The translations under genes were made by a program, and so were the position numbers. Under the pieces are notes generated by a model. That model ran no database searches. It saw nothing but the letters and a program-made list of their open reading frames with translations, and had not been told where the DNA came from. Source: Thermoguttaceae bacterium (GTDB taxonomy: Bacteria; Planctomycetota; Planctomycetia; Pirellulales; Thermoguttaceae). Taken from it: a DNA stretch of 64,000 bases. The stretch spans positions 19,188 through 83,187 of the forward strand of contig JAFQUP010000217.1 in assembly GCA_017408405.1 (NCBI GenBank), written 5' to 3'. Shown one piece after another: positions 39,407 to 47,904 of the stretch. The first letter of the stretch is position 1, and each line of letters opens with the position of its first letter.

Positions 39407-41086
39407 ATGGAATTCTCAATATCGAGGAACGATTTTGCTTTCGGGCAGACTTTTGGTTCGACGAATTTGGCTGACGAAAAAAATTTTTCCTGTGCACCTT
39501 TTATTGAGGAAGGTCGGGCAGACTTAAAAGGTTCAGTACCGTTTTCTCTGGTGATTTTTGGGGCATCGGGTAATCTGACGAAAAGAAAACTAATTCCCGC
39601 TCTTGCCCGGCTTTACGCAAAGAAACAGTTTCCAGAAAATTTCCTAATCGCGGGAGTTGCGCGAAAACCAATGACGAATGAGGAATGGTTCACTTCACTA
39701 AAAAATCCGGAAGGACCTGAGTCTTGGCCTTCCGAATGGTCTGAAGGATGGGAAAAGGAAAAAGTGCCGGAAAATTCCGAGGGAGGTGATTCTCCTTCTG
39801 TCTGGCGTGATTTTGCCCAACATATGATTTACTTTTCAGCAGACGGCACGAGTACTGAAGATCTTGCGCGGCTTGGCGAACGACTTGATTCTCTGGAAAA
39901 TGGAACGTTCGGGATACGTATTTTTTATTTGGCGACTTCTCCAGAGCTTTATCAGCCGATTCTCAGCGCTTTGACACCGGAAGTTTTTCGACTTCGGGAA
40001 AAAGGCGTGGATTGTCGAATCGTAGTGGAAAAACCGTTTGGGAAAGATTTGTTGACCGCCAGAGAGCTGAACGCGGCGTTAAGGGGAGTTTTTCCTGAAA
40101 ACAGAATTTACCGTATTGACCATTATCTCGGGAAAGAGACTGCGCGGAATCTACTGGTTCTTCGTTTTGCCAATTCGATTTTTGAGCCGCTCTGGAATCG
40201 GCAGTTTATTGATCACGTTCAAATTACCGCGAGTGAGGAGGCTTTGGTTGGGCATCGAGCCTCTTACTTTAATCGCGCGGGTATTTTGCGCGACATGTTT
40301 CAGAATCACCTTCTTCAGCTTCTGGCTCTCACCGCGATGGAGGCACCAGCCAGCCTTGAAGCGGAAAGTATCCGAAATGAGAAAGTGAAGGTACTTCAGG
40401 CCATTCGTCCTTTCCAAACGGCTGAAGAGGTTCGTGAACGGACGATTCGCGGGCAGTACGTTCCAGATCCGGTTTGGGGAAATATGGAAAATGAAGGTAC
40501 TCTTGAACCGGCGACACCAACCTTTGCCGCTGTGGAGCTTTATGTTGAAAACTGGCGTTGGAGCGGAGTTCCGTTTTTCCTTCGTTCCGGCAAAGGGATG
40601 GGGTGCCGAACGACTCAGATTCTGCTTCGTTTTCGAAAACCTCCGCATCTGCTTTTTCCGCAAACGGAGAACTGTGCTCCGAACTCCCTGCTGATTCAGC
40701 TTCAGCCGGCAGAGGGAATTCAGCTTGGATTCGTGACGAAAGTACCCGATACGGAAAAGGAAATTTCTCATGCTGTCATGAGTTTCACTTTTTCCAGGCA
40801 TTTCAGGGAAACTTTTCCCGAAGCCTATGAACGTCTTTTACTGGATGTCATTCTTGGAGATCCCGGACTCTTCATTCGTGATGATGAAACTGAAGTCGCG
40901 TGGAAGATCATGGATCCAATTCAGAAAGTTTGGGATACGTACTTAAGTAAAGGAAATTCTCCTGAGTACCCCGCTCGATACCCAATTGGAAGTTGGGGAC
41001 CGATAGAGGCGGAAGAATGGATGGAGCGCCGTGGTCAGGAGTGGTTTAACGTGTGTCCTGTTCTGAGAAAGCCATTGGAAACGTGA
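39407..41086 (+). CDS. zwf: Glucose-6-phosphate 1-dehydrogenase
   Basis: The 559-residue protein starts at ATG 39407 behind an AGGAG site (39391-39395); a TTG at 39386 overlapping the previous stop is less likely. The nucleotide-binding motif is VIFGASGNLTKRKLIPAL (residues about 47-64), and the active-site signature is RIDHYLGKE, followed by QNHLLQLLALTAME. The C-terminal substrate domain carries FLRSGKGM. It makes 6-phosphogluconolactone and NADPH at the entry to the oxidative pentose-phosphate pathway. It is longer than the usual 480-510 residues because of a 40-residue N-terminal extension and a 25-residue insertion near residue 105 (SEWSEGWEKEKVPENSEGGD). Co-transcription with the permease upstream is likely from the short spacing. 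Confidence 0.95.
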   Translation: MEFSISRNDFAFGQTFGSTNLADEKNFSCAPFIEEGRADLKGSVPFSLVIFGASGNLTKRKLIPALARLYAKKQFPENFLIAGVARKPMTNEEWFTSLKNPEGPESWPSEWSEGWEKEKVPENSEGGDSPSVWRDFAQHMIYFSADGTSTEDLARLGERLDSLENGTFGIRIFYLATSPELYQPILSALTPEVFRLREKGVDCRIVVEKPFGKDLLTARELNAALRGVFPENRIYRIDHYLGKETARNLLVLRFANSIFEPLWNRQFIDHVQITASEEALVGHRASYFNRAGILRDMFQNHLLQLLALTAMEAPASLEAESIRNEKVKVLQAIRPFQTAEEVRERTIRGQYVPDPVWGNMENEGTLEPATPTFAAVELYVENWRWSGVPFFLRSGKGMGCRTTQILLRFRKPPHLLFPQTENCAPNSLLIQLQPAEGIQLGFVTKVPDTEKEISHAVMSFTFSRHFRETFPEAYERLLLDVILGDPGLFIRDDETEVAWKIMDPIQKVWDTYLSKGNSPEYPARYPIGSWGPIEAEEWMERRGQEWFNVCPVLRKPLET

Positions 41087-41102
41087 TTGATTTTGAATTT
41101 CA

Positions 41103-41135
41103 GGGGACTTTCTAAAACTCAATTTCCAAAAGAGA
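41103..41135 (+). repeat. Dispersed intergenic repeat, possible 5' fragment H
   Basis: GGGGACTTTCTAAAACTCAA followed by TTTCCAAAAG matches the left end of the repeat family; the rest is not recognisable. Confidence 0.35.
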
Positions 41136-41314
41136 ATGGAGCGAATGGAGATTTGGGTTCTTCCGCCTGTTTTTTGAGAAAGAAAAAAGAATTTTAACGC
41201 TGGATTTTGGAAATGTATTTCGCGCGTAATAATTTGAAGGGTGAGCAATCTTCTTCCACGAGATTCGTGTCCAAAAAATCACCCCTCCCCCTAGCATTAC
41301 TTTTGAAAATATGA

Positions 41315-41320
41315 TATAAT
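41315..41320 (+). promoter_or_regulatory. -10 element of the polyprenyl synthase gene
   Basis: TATAAT lies 34 bp upstream of the ATG at 41354. The -35 region is poor (TAGCAT at 17-bp spacing), downstream of a C-rich stretch. Confidence 0.55.
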
Positions 41321-41353
41321 TCGAGAAATTTTTAGTATTAGTGGGGGGAACGT

Positions 41354-42412
41354 ATGGACAAAAGTTTTTCCGCAAAACAACTGCCCGCGCCTTTGCGTGA
41401 GTTTTATGCGGCAATTCAGAATGACCTGGTGGTTATTGAGCAAAAGCTTCATGATTTTCTCGACAGTAAAAATCCATTTATTAAACGGGTCGTGGATCAT
41501 GGATTTCGACTCGGTGGTAAACGAATGCGTCCAGCCCTTCACCTCCTTTTTGCTCAAATGGCTGGTTCTATTTCCGCAGAACATTATGTCATTGGAGCCG
41601 CGCTTGAAACGATCCATACGGCCTCTCTGGTTCACGACGATATTTTGGATGAAGCTCTTACCAGGCGTCATCTTCCGACGATTAATGCCGCTTGGGATAA
41701 TGAGACAAGTGTTTTGATGGGAGATTTTATGGTTGCCCGGGCAATGCTTGAGGTGGCCCAGCTTAATGATCTGATTGTGAATCAAATCGTTGCGGAAACC
41801 AGTTGCGCACTGTGTGACGGTGAAATGAGGCAGGTTGGATCCAGAGGCCGTTTTGACCTATCTGAGGAGGAATACTGTGCGATTATTTCTGGAAAAACGG
41901 CGGCTCTTTTTGAATGTGCTTGCCGGTTAGGTGTTTTTTGCGCGTTGAAAAAGGAACTGTTTTCCGAAAAGGCTGATGATTTTTCGGATTGTCAGAAAAT
42001 TTTATCGGACGAGCGTGTCCAAAACGCGGCTATGTTCGGTCGCTGTCTGGGACAGGCGTTTCAAATCGCGGACGATTTGCTCGACATTCTCGGTTCCGAG
42101 GAGGAAATGGGAAAAACTCTTGGTTCGGATTTGGCCAAACAAAAATTGACGTTGCCGATTATTCGTCTTTTGGCTGCTTTACCGGAAAAAGAGAAAGAAG
42201 CACTGATCGAAGAAATCAAAAACAATTTGAATTCTGGAACATACTCTGCCATTCGGCGAATGCTTACCGAATACGGTATTTATGATTCGGTACGGAATAC
42301 TGCCGTTGGACTTATTCGGGAGGCTATTGAGCTTTTGACGGTTTTTCCGGAATCCGAAGCTAAATCGGCTATTTCCAGTTTCGCGAATTACGCGATTGAA
42401 CGCCAACAGTGA
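41354..42412 (+). CDS. Polyprenyl diphosphate synthase (trans-isoprenyl, chain length unknown)
   Basis: The 352-residue protein follows a GGGGGGAA site. It has both aspartate-rich motifs of E-prenyl transferases: LVHDDILDEALTRR (first DDxxD) and AFQIADDLLDILG (second DDxxD), plus HGFRLGGKRMRPALHLLF, the GGKRxRP substrate-binding signature. It elongates allylic diphosphates with isopentenyl diphosphate, giving the side chain for a quinone or a longer carrier. The length and residues before the first Asp motif resemble octaprenyl/solanesyl-type synthases more than farnesyl synthase, though chain length is not certain from sequence. It is a single-gene unit closed by a strong terminator. Confidence 0.92.
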   Translation: MDKSFSAKQLPAPLREFYAAIQNDLVVIEQKLHDFLDSKNPFIKRVVDHGFRLGGKRMRPALHLLFAQMAGSISAEHYVIGAALETIHTASLVHDDILDEALTRRHLPTINAAWDNETSVLMGDFMVARAMLEVAQLNDLIVNQIVAETSCALCDGEMRQVGSRGRFDLSEEEYCAIISGKTAALFECACRLGVFCALKKELFSEKADDFSDCQKILSDERVQNAAMFGRCLGQAFQIADDLLDILGSEEEMGKTLGSDLAKQKLTLPIIRLLAALPEKEKEALIEEIKNNLNSGTYSAIRRMLTEYGIYDSVRNTAVGLIREAIELLTVFPESEAKSAISSFANYAIERQQ

Positions 42413-42525
42413 GTTGCCGAGAGGTTTGAGGGGACTTCCTGATTTTAATTTCAGACGTCAAATGTTATCCGGCGTAATTTAACAGCGGATTTTACGGATT
42501 TTAAGAATTTGATTCAGGGTCATTT

Positions 42526-42557
42526 AAAAAGCCGACGGTTTTTTCGTCGGCTTTTTT
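42526..42557. terminator. Bidirectional terminator between the polyprenyl synthase and yidC genes
   Basis: AAAAAGCCGACG (42526-42537) pairs with CGTCGGCTTTTT (42545-42556). The A-run and T-run on the two sides allow use by both convergent genes. Confidence 0.9.
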
Positions 42558-42633
42558 ATTTGCGTAATTCGCTTTGACAGACACCAGGAATTTCCGGTGT
42601 CTGCCAAACACGTTGAGCTTTTTAGGTACTTTT

Positions 42634-45294
42634 TTACCTTTTCTTCATTTTGCGTTCCTGGTTTTTGCGGCGTTCAATTTCCGCGTCCCGGGCTTCGACC
42701 GCTTTTTGGATTTCTTCCATCTTTTTACTGAGACGGGTGAAAAACCCTTCTTTTTTCTGAGGCGAATTCAGGTTACTGACTGCTTTGCCGTTCTGAACAC
42801 GCATGTCGATGATTCCGTCAGTAGAGAGCTGGTAATCATCAGCACTCGGCATAAATTTACGTTCCATCAATCCCCAAAGGCTGGAAATGATGAAGTAAAT
42901 GCAGAGACCGCACGGAACCTTGAAGAAAATAAATCCCATGAAAAGCATCATGAATTTCATCATATTCTGCTGCATTCGGGCTTGATCATCGAGTGCCGGA
43001 GGCATCATGATCTTTTGCTGGACGAGGAAGATGATGATCGTCAAAAGCGGCAGAAGGTTAAAGTAAGGACCAAGACCAAAGAAACCGTATCCGCTGCCGA
43101 TCCATTCAGGAACGAAATTTTTCCAGTAAAGGAACATATCCGGAGCAACCAGATTGGAACAAAAACGAACCGTTTCAGTGAAAAGCGGGGCCTGGCGAAG
43201 CTCGACATCAACGAGCAGCGCACGGTAAAGGGCGATGAAGATTGGGAGCTGAATGAGCATGACCCAGCAGCCGCTCATCGGATTATACCGGTATTTTTTG
43301 AAAAGCTCCATTTGAGCCTTCTGACGTTCCATCGGATCTGTGAACTTTTCATTGATGCGCTTTACTTCCGGCTGGATTTTCTGCATGATGATTGAGCTGA
43401 GAATCTGTTTCTTTGACAGCGGGAACATCAAAAGACGCACCAGCGCGGTAAGCAGAAGGATCGCGATTCCGTAATTGCCAAAAATGGAGTAGAAGAAATG
43501 GAGAATACCAACCAGAATACGCGCGATCCATGAGAACCATCCGTAATAAACCACATTATCCAAATCGTATTGCGAAAGGAGTTTGGGACGTTTCGGACCA
43601 ATGAAAATAGTGAATCGCTGATTGGCTTCCTCACCAGGTTTAAGCGTTTTGGCTGGAGACATTACGCGACAGGAAGTATTGGTCTTTGTGATCCATTTTT
43701 GCGGAACATTTCCGACCCGGAGCGTGACAAAACGTTCGATCGGCAACGAAGAACTCGCTTTGTCCGGAATCAGGATTGACGAAAAATACTGCGCGTCCAC
43801 ACCGATATAGTTGATTGGCGTCTGCGTGCACTGAATGTGCCGTCCCCATTTTCCGTTCGCGATATTTGAGCAGGTATAGACATTCGGCGTATTCTTTCCT
43901 TCGTAACCAATGAGGACGTCACGAATACCGGGAGTACCCCAGTCACGCCCTGCCTTGGAGCAGAACCAGTAGCCTTCCGTCAAAAGTCCGGTTGGACCAT
44001 CCTGCTGAATCGCCATTTTTCTTTCGTGAGTACCGACGTTTTTAACCGAAACATTCAGTGTCAGATGATACGTTGGAGACGCTTCGTCTTTTTTCTGATT
44101 TTCTTCCACGCGCGCGAGAGTAAATGTTTTGCGAACTTCCATCCCGTAAATCGGCATTGAGTAAAGGAAAGTCGCGGAATCCTGACTGGCGCTTTCGACC
44201 TTCCAGGTTGCCGTGTGCATGTCGAAGCCAAGAATTTCCTGATCCAGGAAGGAATCAAGGAACTGGAAATCATCTTTTTGGATTTGATTCTTGACTTCTA
44301 CGTCCAATTTGGCCAACGACTTGTCGCCGAAAGCATAGAAAGCGGTAAGGAATGAGAAATTATTCACGCGGTTTACCTGCGTATTGCTCATCGCGTCCTC
44401 AAGACTGAGCGTTTCGTCCGGTTCACGCTCCGGCGCGATGACACTCACCGGTTCACGGGCAAGTACTGCTTCCAGAATGGTTTCAGTCTGCTCCGCCCCT
44501 CGTTTAACCGTGAGGCTGACTTTGGTGCCGGGCAGGAGGTCCTGAACCTTTTCGGTCAAGTCCTGCGCATTGTGAATTTCAGTTTCATTCAGTTTTACGA
44601 TGCGGTCGCCGACCTGGATTCCCGCTTTTTGGGCAGGCGTTCCTTCCCCAACGACATCAACCAGGCAGCCGCCGGCGGCATTCGGATCCGTCTCAAGACT
44701 CAGTGAGCCAAGGTATCCCCCTTTGAAATTCGGACGATCGCTCATGCTTGCCAGGCGTGATTCGTTCATTTCGACGCGCGCGACGGAAGCCCCTTGCGTT
44801 GAAAGAGTCACGAGCATCCGGTAAGGACTTTCCGGATCAGCGGAACCGAGGGTTAAGCAGGAAACGGGACCGCGATTGGGATTTTCAGCTGTCGCGGCGG
44901 ATGTTCGCTCTGAAACAGAATTTTCTCCAGAGTCTGAATTCGAATTTTCAAGCTGCGCGGGAATGGATTCGAGGCGCGCGCCCGATTCAGCGGAAGTTTG
45001 AGTATTTGTGGAAGCCGGGGCTTCATTTGAGACCGAATCTTCCGGAACATTGAGTTTTTCTGCCGGCTCCATCTTTTCCGGCTGAGCAATGTCCAGCATC
45101 GCATGAGTCAAATTCGTATTTCCGGAATCCGCTCCTTCCTCCGGCGCGCAGGCTTTCAGGATAAGGAGATTGAAAAGCATCAGCAGAGCTAAAAGAAAAA
45201 GAAACTGGGAGCAGCCGCCAGATTGCGGATTGGCAGTTCGCGAGGCCTGAGGTCTTTGGTACCTCTGCTGAGGTGGTTGAATAAATCGTGACAT
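42634..45294 (-). CDS. yidC: Membrane protein insertase YidC with a PDZ domain in its periplasmic region
   Basis: The 886-residue protein starts at MSRFIQPPQQRYQRPQ; the longer frame lacks support. After a first transmembrane segment (FLFLLALLMLFNLLIL) and a Ser/Glu-rich linker comes a PDZ domain (about 190-300): GEGTPAQKAGIQVGDRIVKL, then LPGTKVSLTVKRG. A beta-rich periplasmic domain follows. The conserved Oxa1/YidC core is at 640-850: LMFPLSKKQILSSIIMQKIQ, RYNPMSGCWVMLIQLPIFIA and FLVQQKIMMPP, with five membrane segments. It inserts and folds inner-membrane proteins with or without Sec. The usual Gram-negative YidC lacks a PDZ; an inserted one may bind C-termini of periplasmic proteins. The tail is positively charged (RRKNQERKMKKR), as needed for ribosome contact. 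Confidence 0.92.
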   Translation of the reverse strand: MSRFIQPPQQRYQRPQASRTANPQSGGCSQFLFLLALLMLFNLLILKACAPEEGADSGNTNLTHAMLDIAQPEKMEPAEKLNVPEDSVSNEAPASTNTQTSAESGARLESIPAQLENSNSDSGENSVSERTSAATAENPNRGPVSCLTLGSADPESPYRMLVTLSTQGASVARVEMNESRLASMSDRPNFKGGYLGSLSLETDPNAAGGCLVDVVGEGTPAQKAGIQVGDRIVKLNETEIHNAQDLTEKVQDLLPGTKVSLTVKRGAEQTETILEAVLAREPVSVIAPEREPDETLSLEDAMSNTQVNRVNNFSFLTAFYAFGDKSLAKLDVEVKNQIQKDDFQFLDSFLDQEILGFDMHTATWKVESASQDSATFLYSMPIYGMEVRKTFTLARVEENQKKDEASPTYHLTLNVSVKNVGTHERKMAIQQDGPTGLLTEGYWFCSKAGRDWGTPGIRDVLIGYEGKNTPNVYTCSNIANGKWGRHIQCTQTPINYIGVDAQYFSSILIPDKASSSLPIERFVTLRVGNVPQKWITKTNTSCRVMSPAKTLKPGEEANQRFTIFIGPKRPKLLSQYDLDNVVYYGWFSWIARILVGILHFFYSIFGNYGIAILLLTALVRLLMFPLSKKQILSSIIMQKIQPEVKRINEKFTDPMERQKAQMELFKKYRYNPMSGCWVMLIQLPIFIALYRALLVDVELRQAPLFTETVRFCSNLVAPDMFLYWKNFVPEWIGSGYGFFGLGPYFNLLPLLTIIIFLVQQKIMMPPALDDQARMQQNMMKFMMLFMGFIFFKVPCGLCIYFIISSLWGLMERKFMPSADDYQLSTDGIIDMRVQNGKAVSNLNSPQKKEGFFTRLSKKMEEIQKAVEARDAEIERRKNQERKMKKR

Positions 45295-45522
45295 GAGTCT
45301 TAATTTTCGTATTGAAAAAGTAAAAAACCAACCCTGAAAAGGGGAATCAAAATGGACATTTTCAAAAAAAGGTTTTGCGCGGCAACATTTAAATTTCACT
45401 CCTTTTCGTTCGCGGTCTCTTTTTTTTCCTGTTTATTCCTGCGGAACAAACTGAAAAGGGATGAAGTTCAGGAATGAACGGCCGCGCCGCACTGGAAACC
45501 AAAAGCGAAATCCGATATGAAA

Positions 45523-46293
45523 TCAGCGTCCGCTTAAGAGGCGATCGCCTTGAAACTGATCGATGGCTGATATCTGGTAAATTTTTTCAGCGGCAGTCTG
45601 ATTGGAATATTCGACCCGATGATAGACAAGGTGAAGGACTCCGTTCTCTTTTTCCTCAACTGTCACGTAGCAGGCTTTCGCGATGCCGTCTCGAGATTGA
45701 CCGACTGAGCCGACATTAATCATGTACTTGAGATCCGGCTGGAGATCAAGTTCATAATTAATTTCATCCGGTGACAGGAAACGATGATCCTGAGTGAAGA
45801 CTCCCGGAATATGGGTATGTCCCTGAAAACAGACGTGCGTAATGATGTTGAACAACATTTCGATTTTCTTTGAGCCTTCGTAAACTTCATCAGAAAAAAC
45901 GTATTCATTAAGCGGATTTCTGGGAGAACCGTGAACAAAAAGGGCTTTCCAATCCTCTAAATAGTATTTTCGCGGATTCATGTTGATGAATTCCCAACGT
46001 TCATCACGTCTCTCGGATGGAGCCTGAAGCTGCTCACGAGTCCAGAAAATGGCACGAGCCGCGCTGCCGTTGAATCCTTCCGGATCGAAGAGAGCACCCA
46101 GTTCGTGATTTCCGAGCAGGCATTTTTGGCATTTTTGAATCACGATGTCCAGGCACTCAAGCGGATTGGCGCCGTATCCAATGACATCCCCTAAACAGAT
46201 TATTTCATTTACGTTCTGTTTTTCAATATCTTCCATGACAGCCTGAAGTGCTTCAAGGTTCGCATGAATATCGCTGATGATCGCTCGTTTCAC
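45523..46293 (-). CDS. Metallophosphoesterase (calcineurin-like)
   Basis: The 256-residue protein starts at GTG 46293, 8 bases after AAGGA; a longer frame to 46428 has no such site. The binuclear metal motifs are in order: SDIHANLEAL (Asp and His), GDVIGYG, LLGNHELGALF, then a later HGSPR and CFQGHTHIPGVF with the C-terminal His ligands. It belongs to the small cytoplasmic YfcE/MJ0936-like set that hydrolyses phosphodiesters or phosphoproteins. Substrate unknown. It is not in an operon with yidC (terminal region to yidC start is 230 bp). Confidence 0.85.
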   Translation of the reverse strand: MKRAIISDIHANLEALQAVMEDIEKQNVNEIICLGDVIGYGANPLECLDIVIQKCQKCLLGNHELGALFDPEGFNGSAARAIFWTREQLQAPSERRDERWEFINMNPRKYYLEDWKALFVHGSPRNPLNEYVFSDEVYEGSKKIEMLFNIITHVCFQGHTHIPGVFTQDHRFLSPDEINYELDLQPDLKYMINVGSVGQSRDGIAKACYVTVEEKENGVLHLVYHRVEYSNQTAAEKIYQISAIDQFQGDRLLSGR

Positions 46294-46613
46294 TTTGAAA
46301 TTCCTTATTTTGGAGGTCTTCTTGAAAGCAATCGGAATGTTTCGGTAAATGCCGGTTAAGGCGTTATTTCCGTTTCGGATTGGAGGATTCATTCGATGAA
46401 ATGTTTTGTCGCAGAAATCAGTTTTCATTCTTTATTAAGTGACGGAGATTTTGTTAATAATCATCGGCGTCACTGGATGGTAATTGCTCCATGGGGAAAG
46501 TGATAAATGAAAACTGGCGGCGAAACGAAAACGGAAAAGTCAAACTATTCCATAAAAACACAAATCCACAAACTACTATTATCTTCAAAATTTCATTTTC
46601 GTCGAGGCCCCCC
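46294..46613. other. Intergenic region upstream of tsaB
   Basis: The spacer between two divergent genes holds no convincing frame. At 46608-46619 six C residues precede TTGAAA, resembling the elements before ffh and rpmI, but a good -10 at 16-17 bp is missing (AATATT at 46637-46642). Confidence 0.4.
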
Positions 46614-46795
46614 TTGAAAATTTTTTAAAAATTGTCAATATTATTGGAGAATAAAAACCGACAGAACGGTAAAATGCGCAGAGTTTGTCTCGATTTCAGA
46701 CTCTCTCGCGTGAATCAGGTTCCGAATTTTGTTTATTCGGGGATTTTTCATTTTACTTTATTTGGCGAAATTTCGCCCACAGGATTTCGGTCATC

Positions 46796-47482
46796 ATGAA
46801 AATTTTGGCAATCGAAACCATTGATGTCTCAGCAAGTGCCGCCCTTTTGGAAAATGATACGGTCGTGGCGTCTCAAACTCTTTTGCCCGGTCAGCGAAGC
46901 GCGCAGTATCTTGCTCCGATGGTCAGAGACCTGCTTGCTTCCGTAAATTGGAAAGCGAATGATATTCAGCTCGTTGGTGTCGTTCAGGGACCTGGCTCAT
47001 TTACCGGGCTGCGGGTTGGGATCGCTTTCGCAAAAGTTTTTGCGTATGCCGCGGAAGCGGAGATTATTGCCGTTAATACGCTTGATCTGCTTGCTGAAAA
47101 TTTGCCGGAAGAAGTGAAAAAAGTTTCTATTGCGCTTGATGCCCAGCGTGGACAGGTTATCGCCCGAAACTTTAACCGAAATGAGGCGGGATTTTGGGTT
47201 CCTGAAGGAGAAATGAAAATGCTGGAACTTGACGATTGGGCGGAACTGTCGGAGGGAAGCTGGTTGGCTGGGCCGGTTCTTGCGCAGAAAAGAAAATATC
47301 TTCCGGAAAATATTCGTACTGTTCCTGAGGAATTTTGGCTTCCTTCGATTGAGGCTTTGGGAAAAAATGTTTTCAGGAAATATCAAGAGGGAGAACGAAC
47401 GGACCTCTGGAACCTTCTTCCGATTTATTCGCGTCCGGCAGCCGCGGAAGAAAGGCGGATGGAAGCACTGAAAAAAGGATAA
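46796..47482 (+). CDS. tsaB: TsaB, partner protein in tRNA N6-threonylcarbamoyladenosine synthesis
   Basis: The 228-residue protein begins MKILAIETIDVSASAALLEN, the ASKHA-fold start of TsaB, with VQGPGSFTGLRVGIAFAKVF as the family hallmark. In bacteria TsaB forms a complex with TsaD and TsaE that adds threonylcarbamoyl to A37 of ANN-decoding tRNAs. It lacks the metal ligands of TsaD, as expected of TsaB. The ATG at 46796 follows AGGA at 11 bases; the longer frame from 46685 is not supported. tsaD and tsaE are not nearby. Confidence 0.92.
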   Translation: MKILAIETIDVSASAALLENDTVVASQTLLPGQRSAQYLAPMVRDLLASVNWKANDIQLVGVVQGPGSFTGLRVGIAFAKVFAYAAEAEIIAVNTLDLLAENLPEEVKKVSIALDAQRGQVIARNFNRNEAGFWVPEGEMKMLELDDWAELSEGSWLAGPVLAQKRKYLPENIRTVPEEFWLPSIEALGKNVFRKYQEGERTDLWNLLPIYSRPAAAEERRMEALKKG

Positions 47483-47569
47483 TAGAAAATTTCGAGGTTT
47501 TTAAAATGGCAGTTTCCAGAGAGGTAACTGCCGTTTTTTATTTTTAAAGTTTTCTTCTCTGCTGATTTG

Positions 47570-47735
47570 AGGGAACCTGAACCTTTTAAAACTTGATTTT
47601 TTGGGGAAAGGGTAATTTTGATTTGGACTGCCTTCCCGAAAATCACGCCTCTTGAGGGATGGCAGAGAATGAGCGAGTCTTTTAGAGTTCAAAACGCTCC
47701 GTTTTTTGCTTGAAAAGCCGTCCAGAAGAGGGAGG
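47570..47735 (+). repeat. Dispersed intergenic repeat, copy D
   Basis: Shared words in order: CCTTTTAAAACTTGATTTTT, GGGTAATTTTGATTTGGACT, CCCGAAAATCACGCCTCTTG, AGAGTTCAAAACGCTCCG, TTTTTTGCTTGAAAAGCCG. It is more divergent at its right end. It lies between tsaB and ffh. Confidence 0.65.
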
Positions 47736-47813
47736 AGTCAATTTTTTGTTCAGTTGCGCGTTTGGAATTCCGCTCCTTAATTCTGCTTAATGTGAAAAAA
47801 TCAGAGGATTTTG

Positions 47814-47853
47814 CTTCCTCCCCCCTTGAAATAAAGAAAAAACGCGCTATAAT
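47814..47853 (+). promoter_or_regulatory. Promoter of the ffh operon with upstream C-tract
   Basis: TTGAAA (47826-47831) and TATAAT (47848-47853) are separated by 16 bp. Upstream of the -35 is TTCCT plus six C residues, the same arrangement as in front of rpmI (12780-12817). Confidence 0.85.
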
Positions 47854-47904
47854 TCAAATTCCTGATATTTTTAGTTTGTCCACTGTTTAGTAGAAAGTCG
47901 AATT

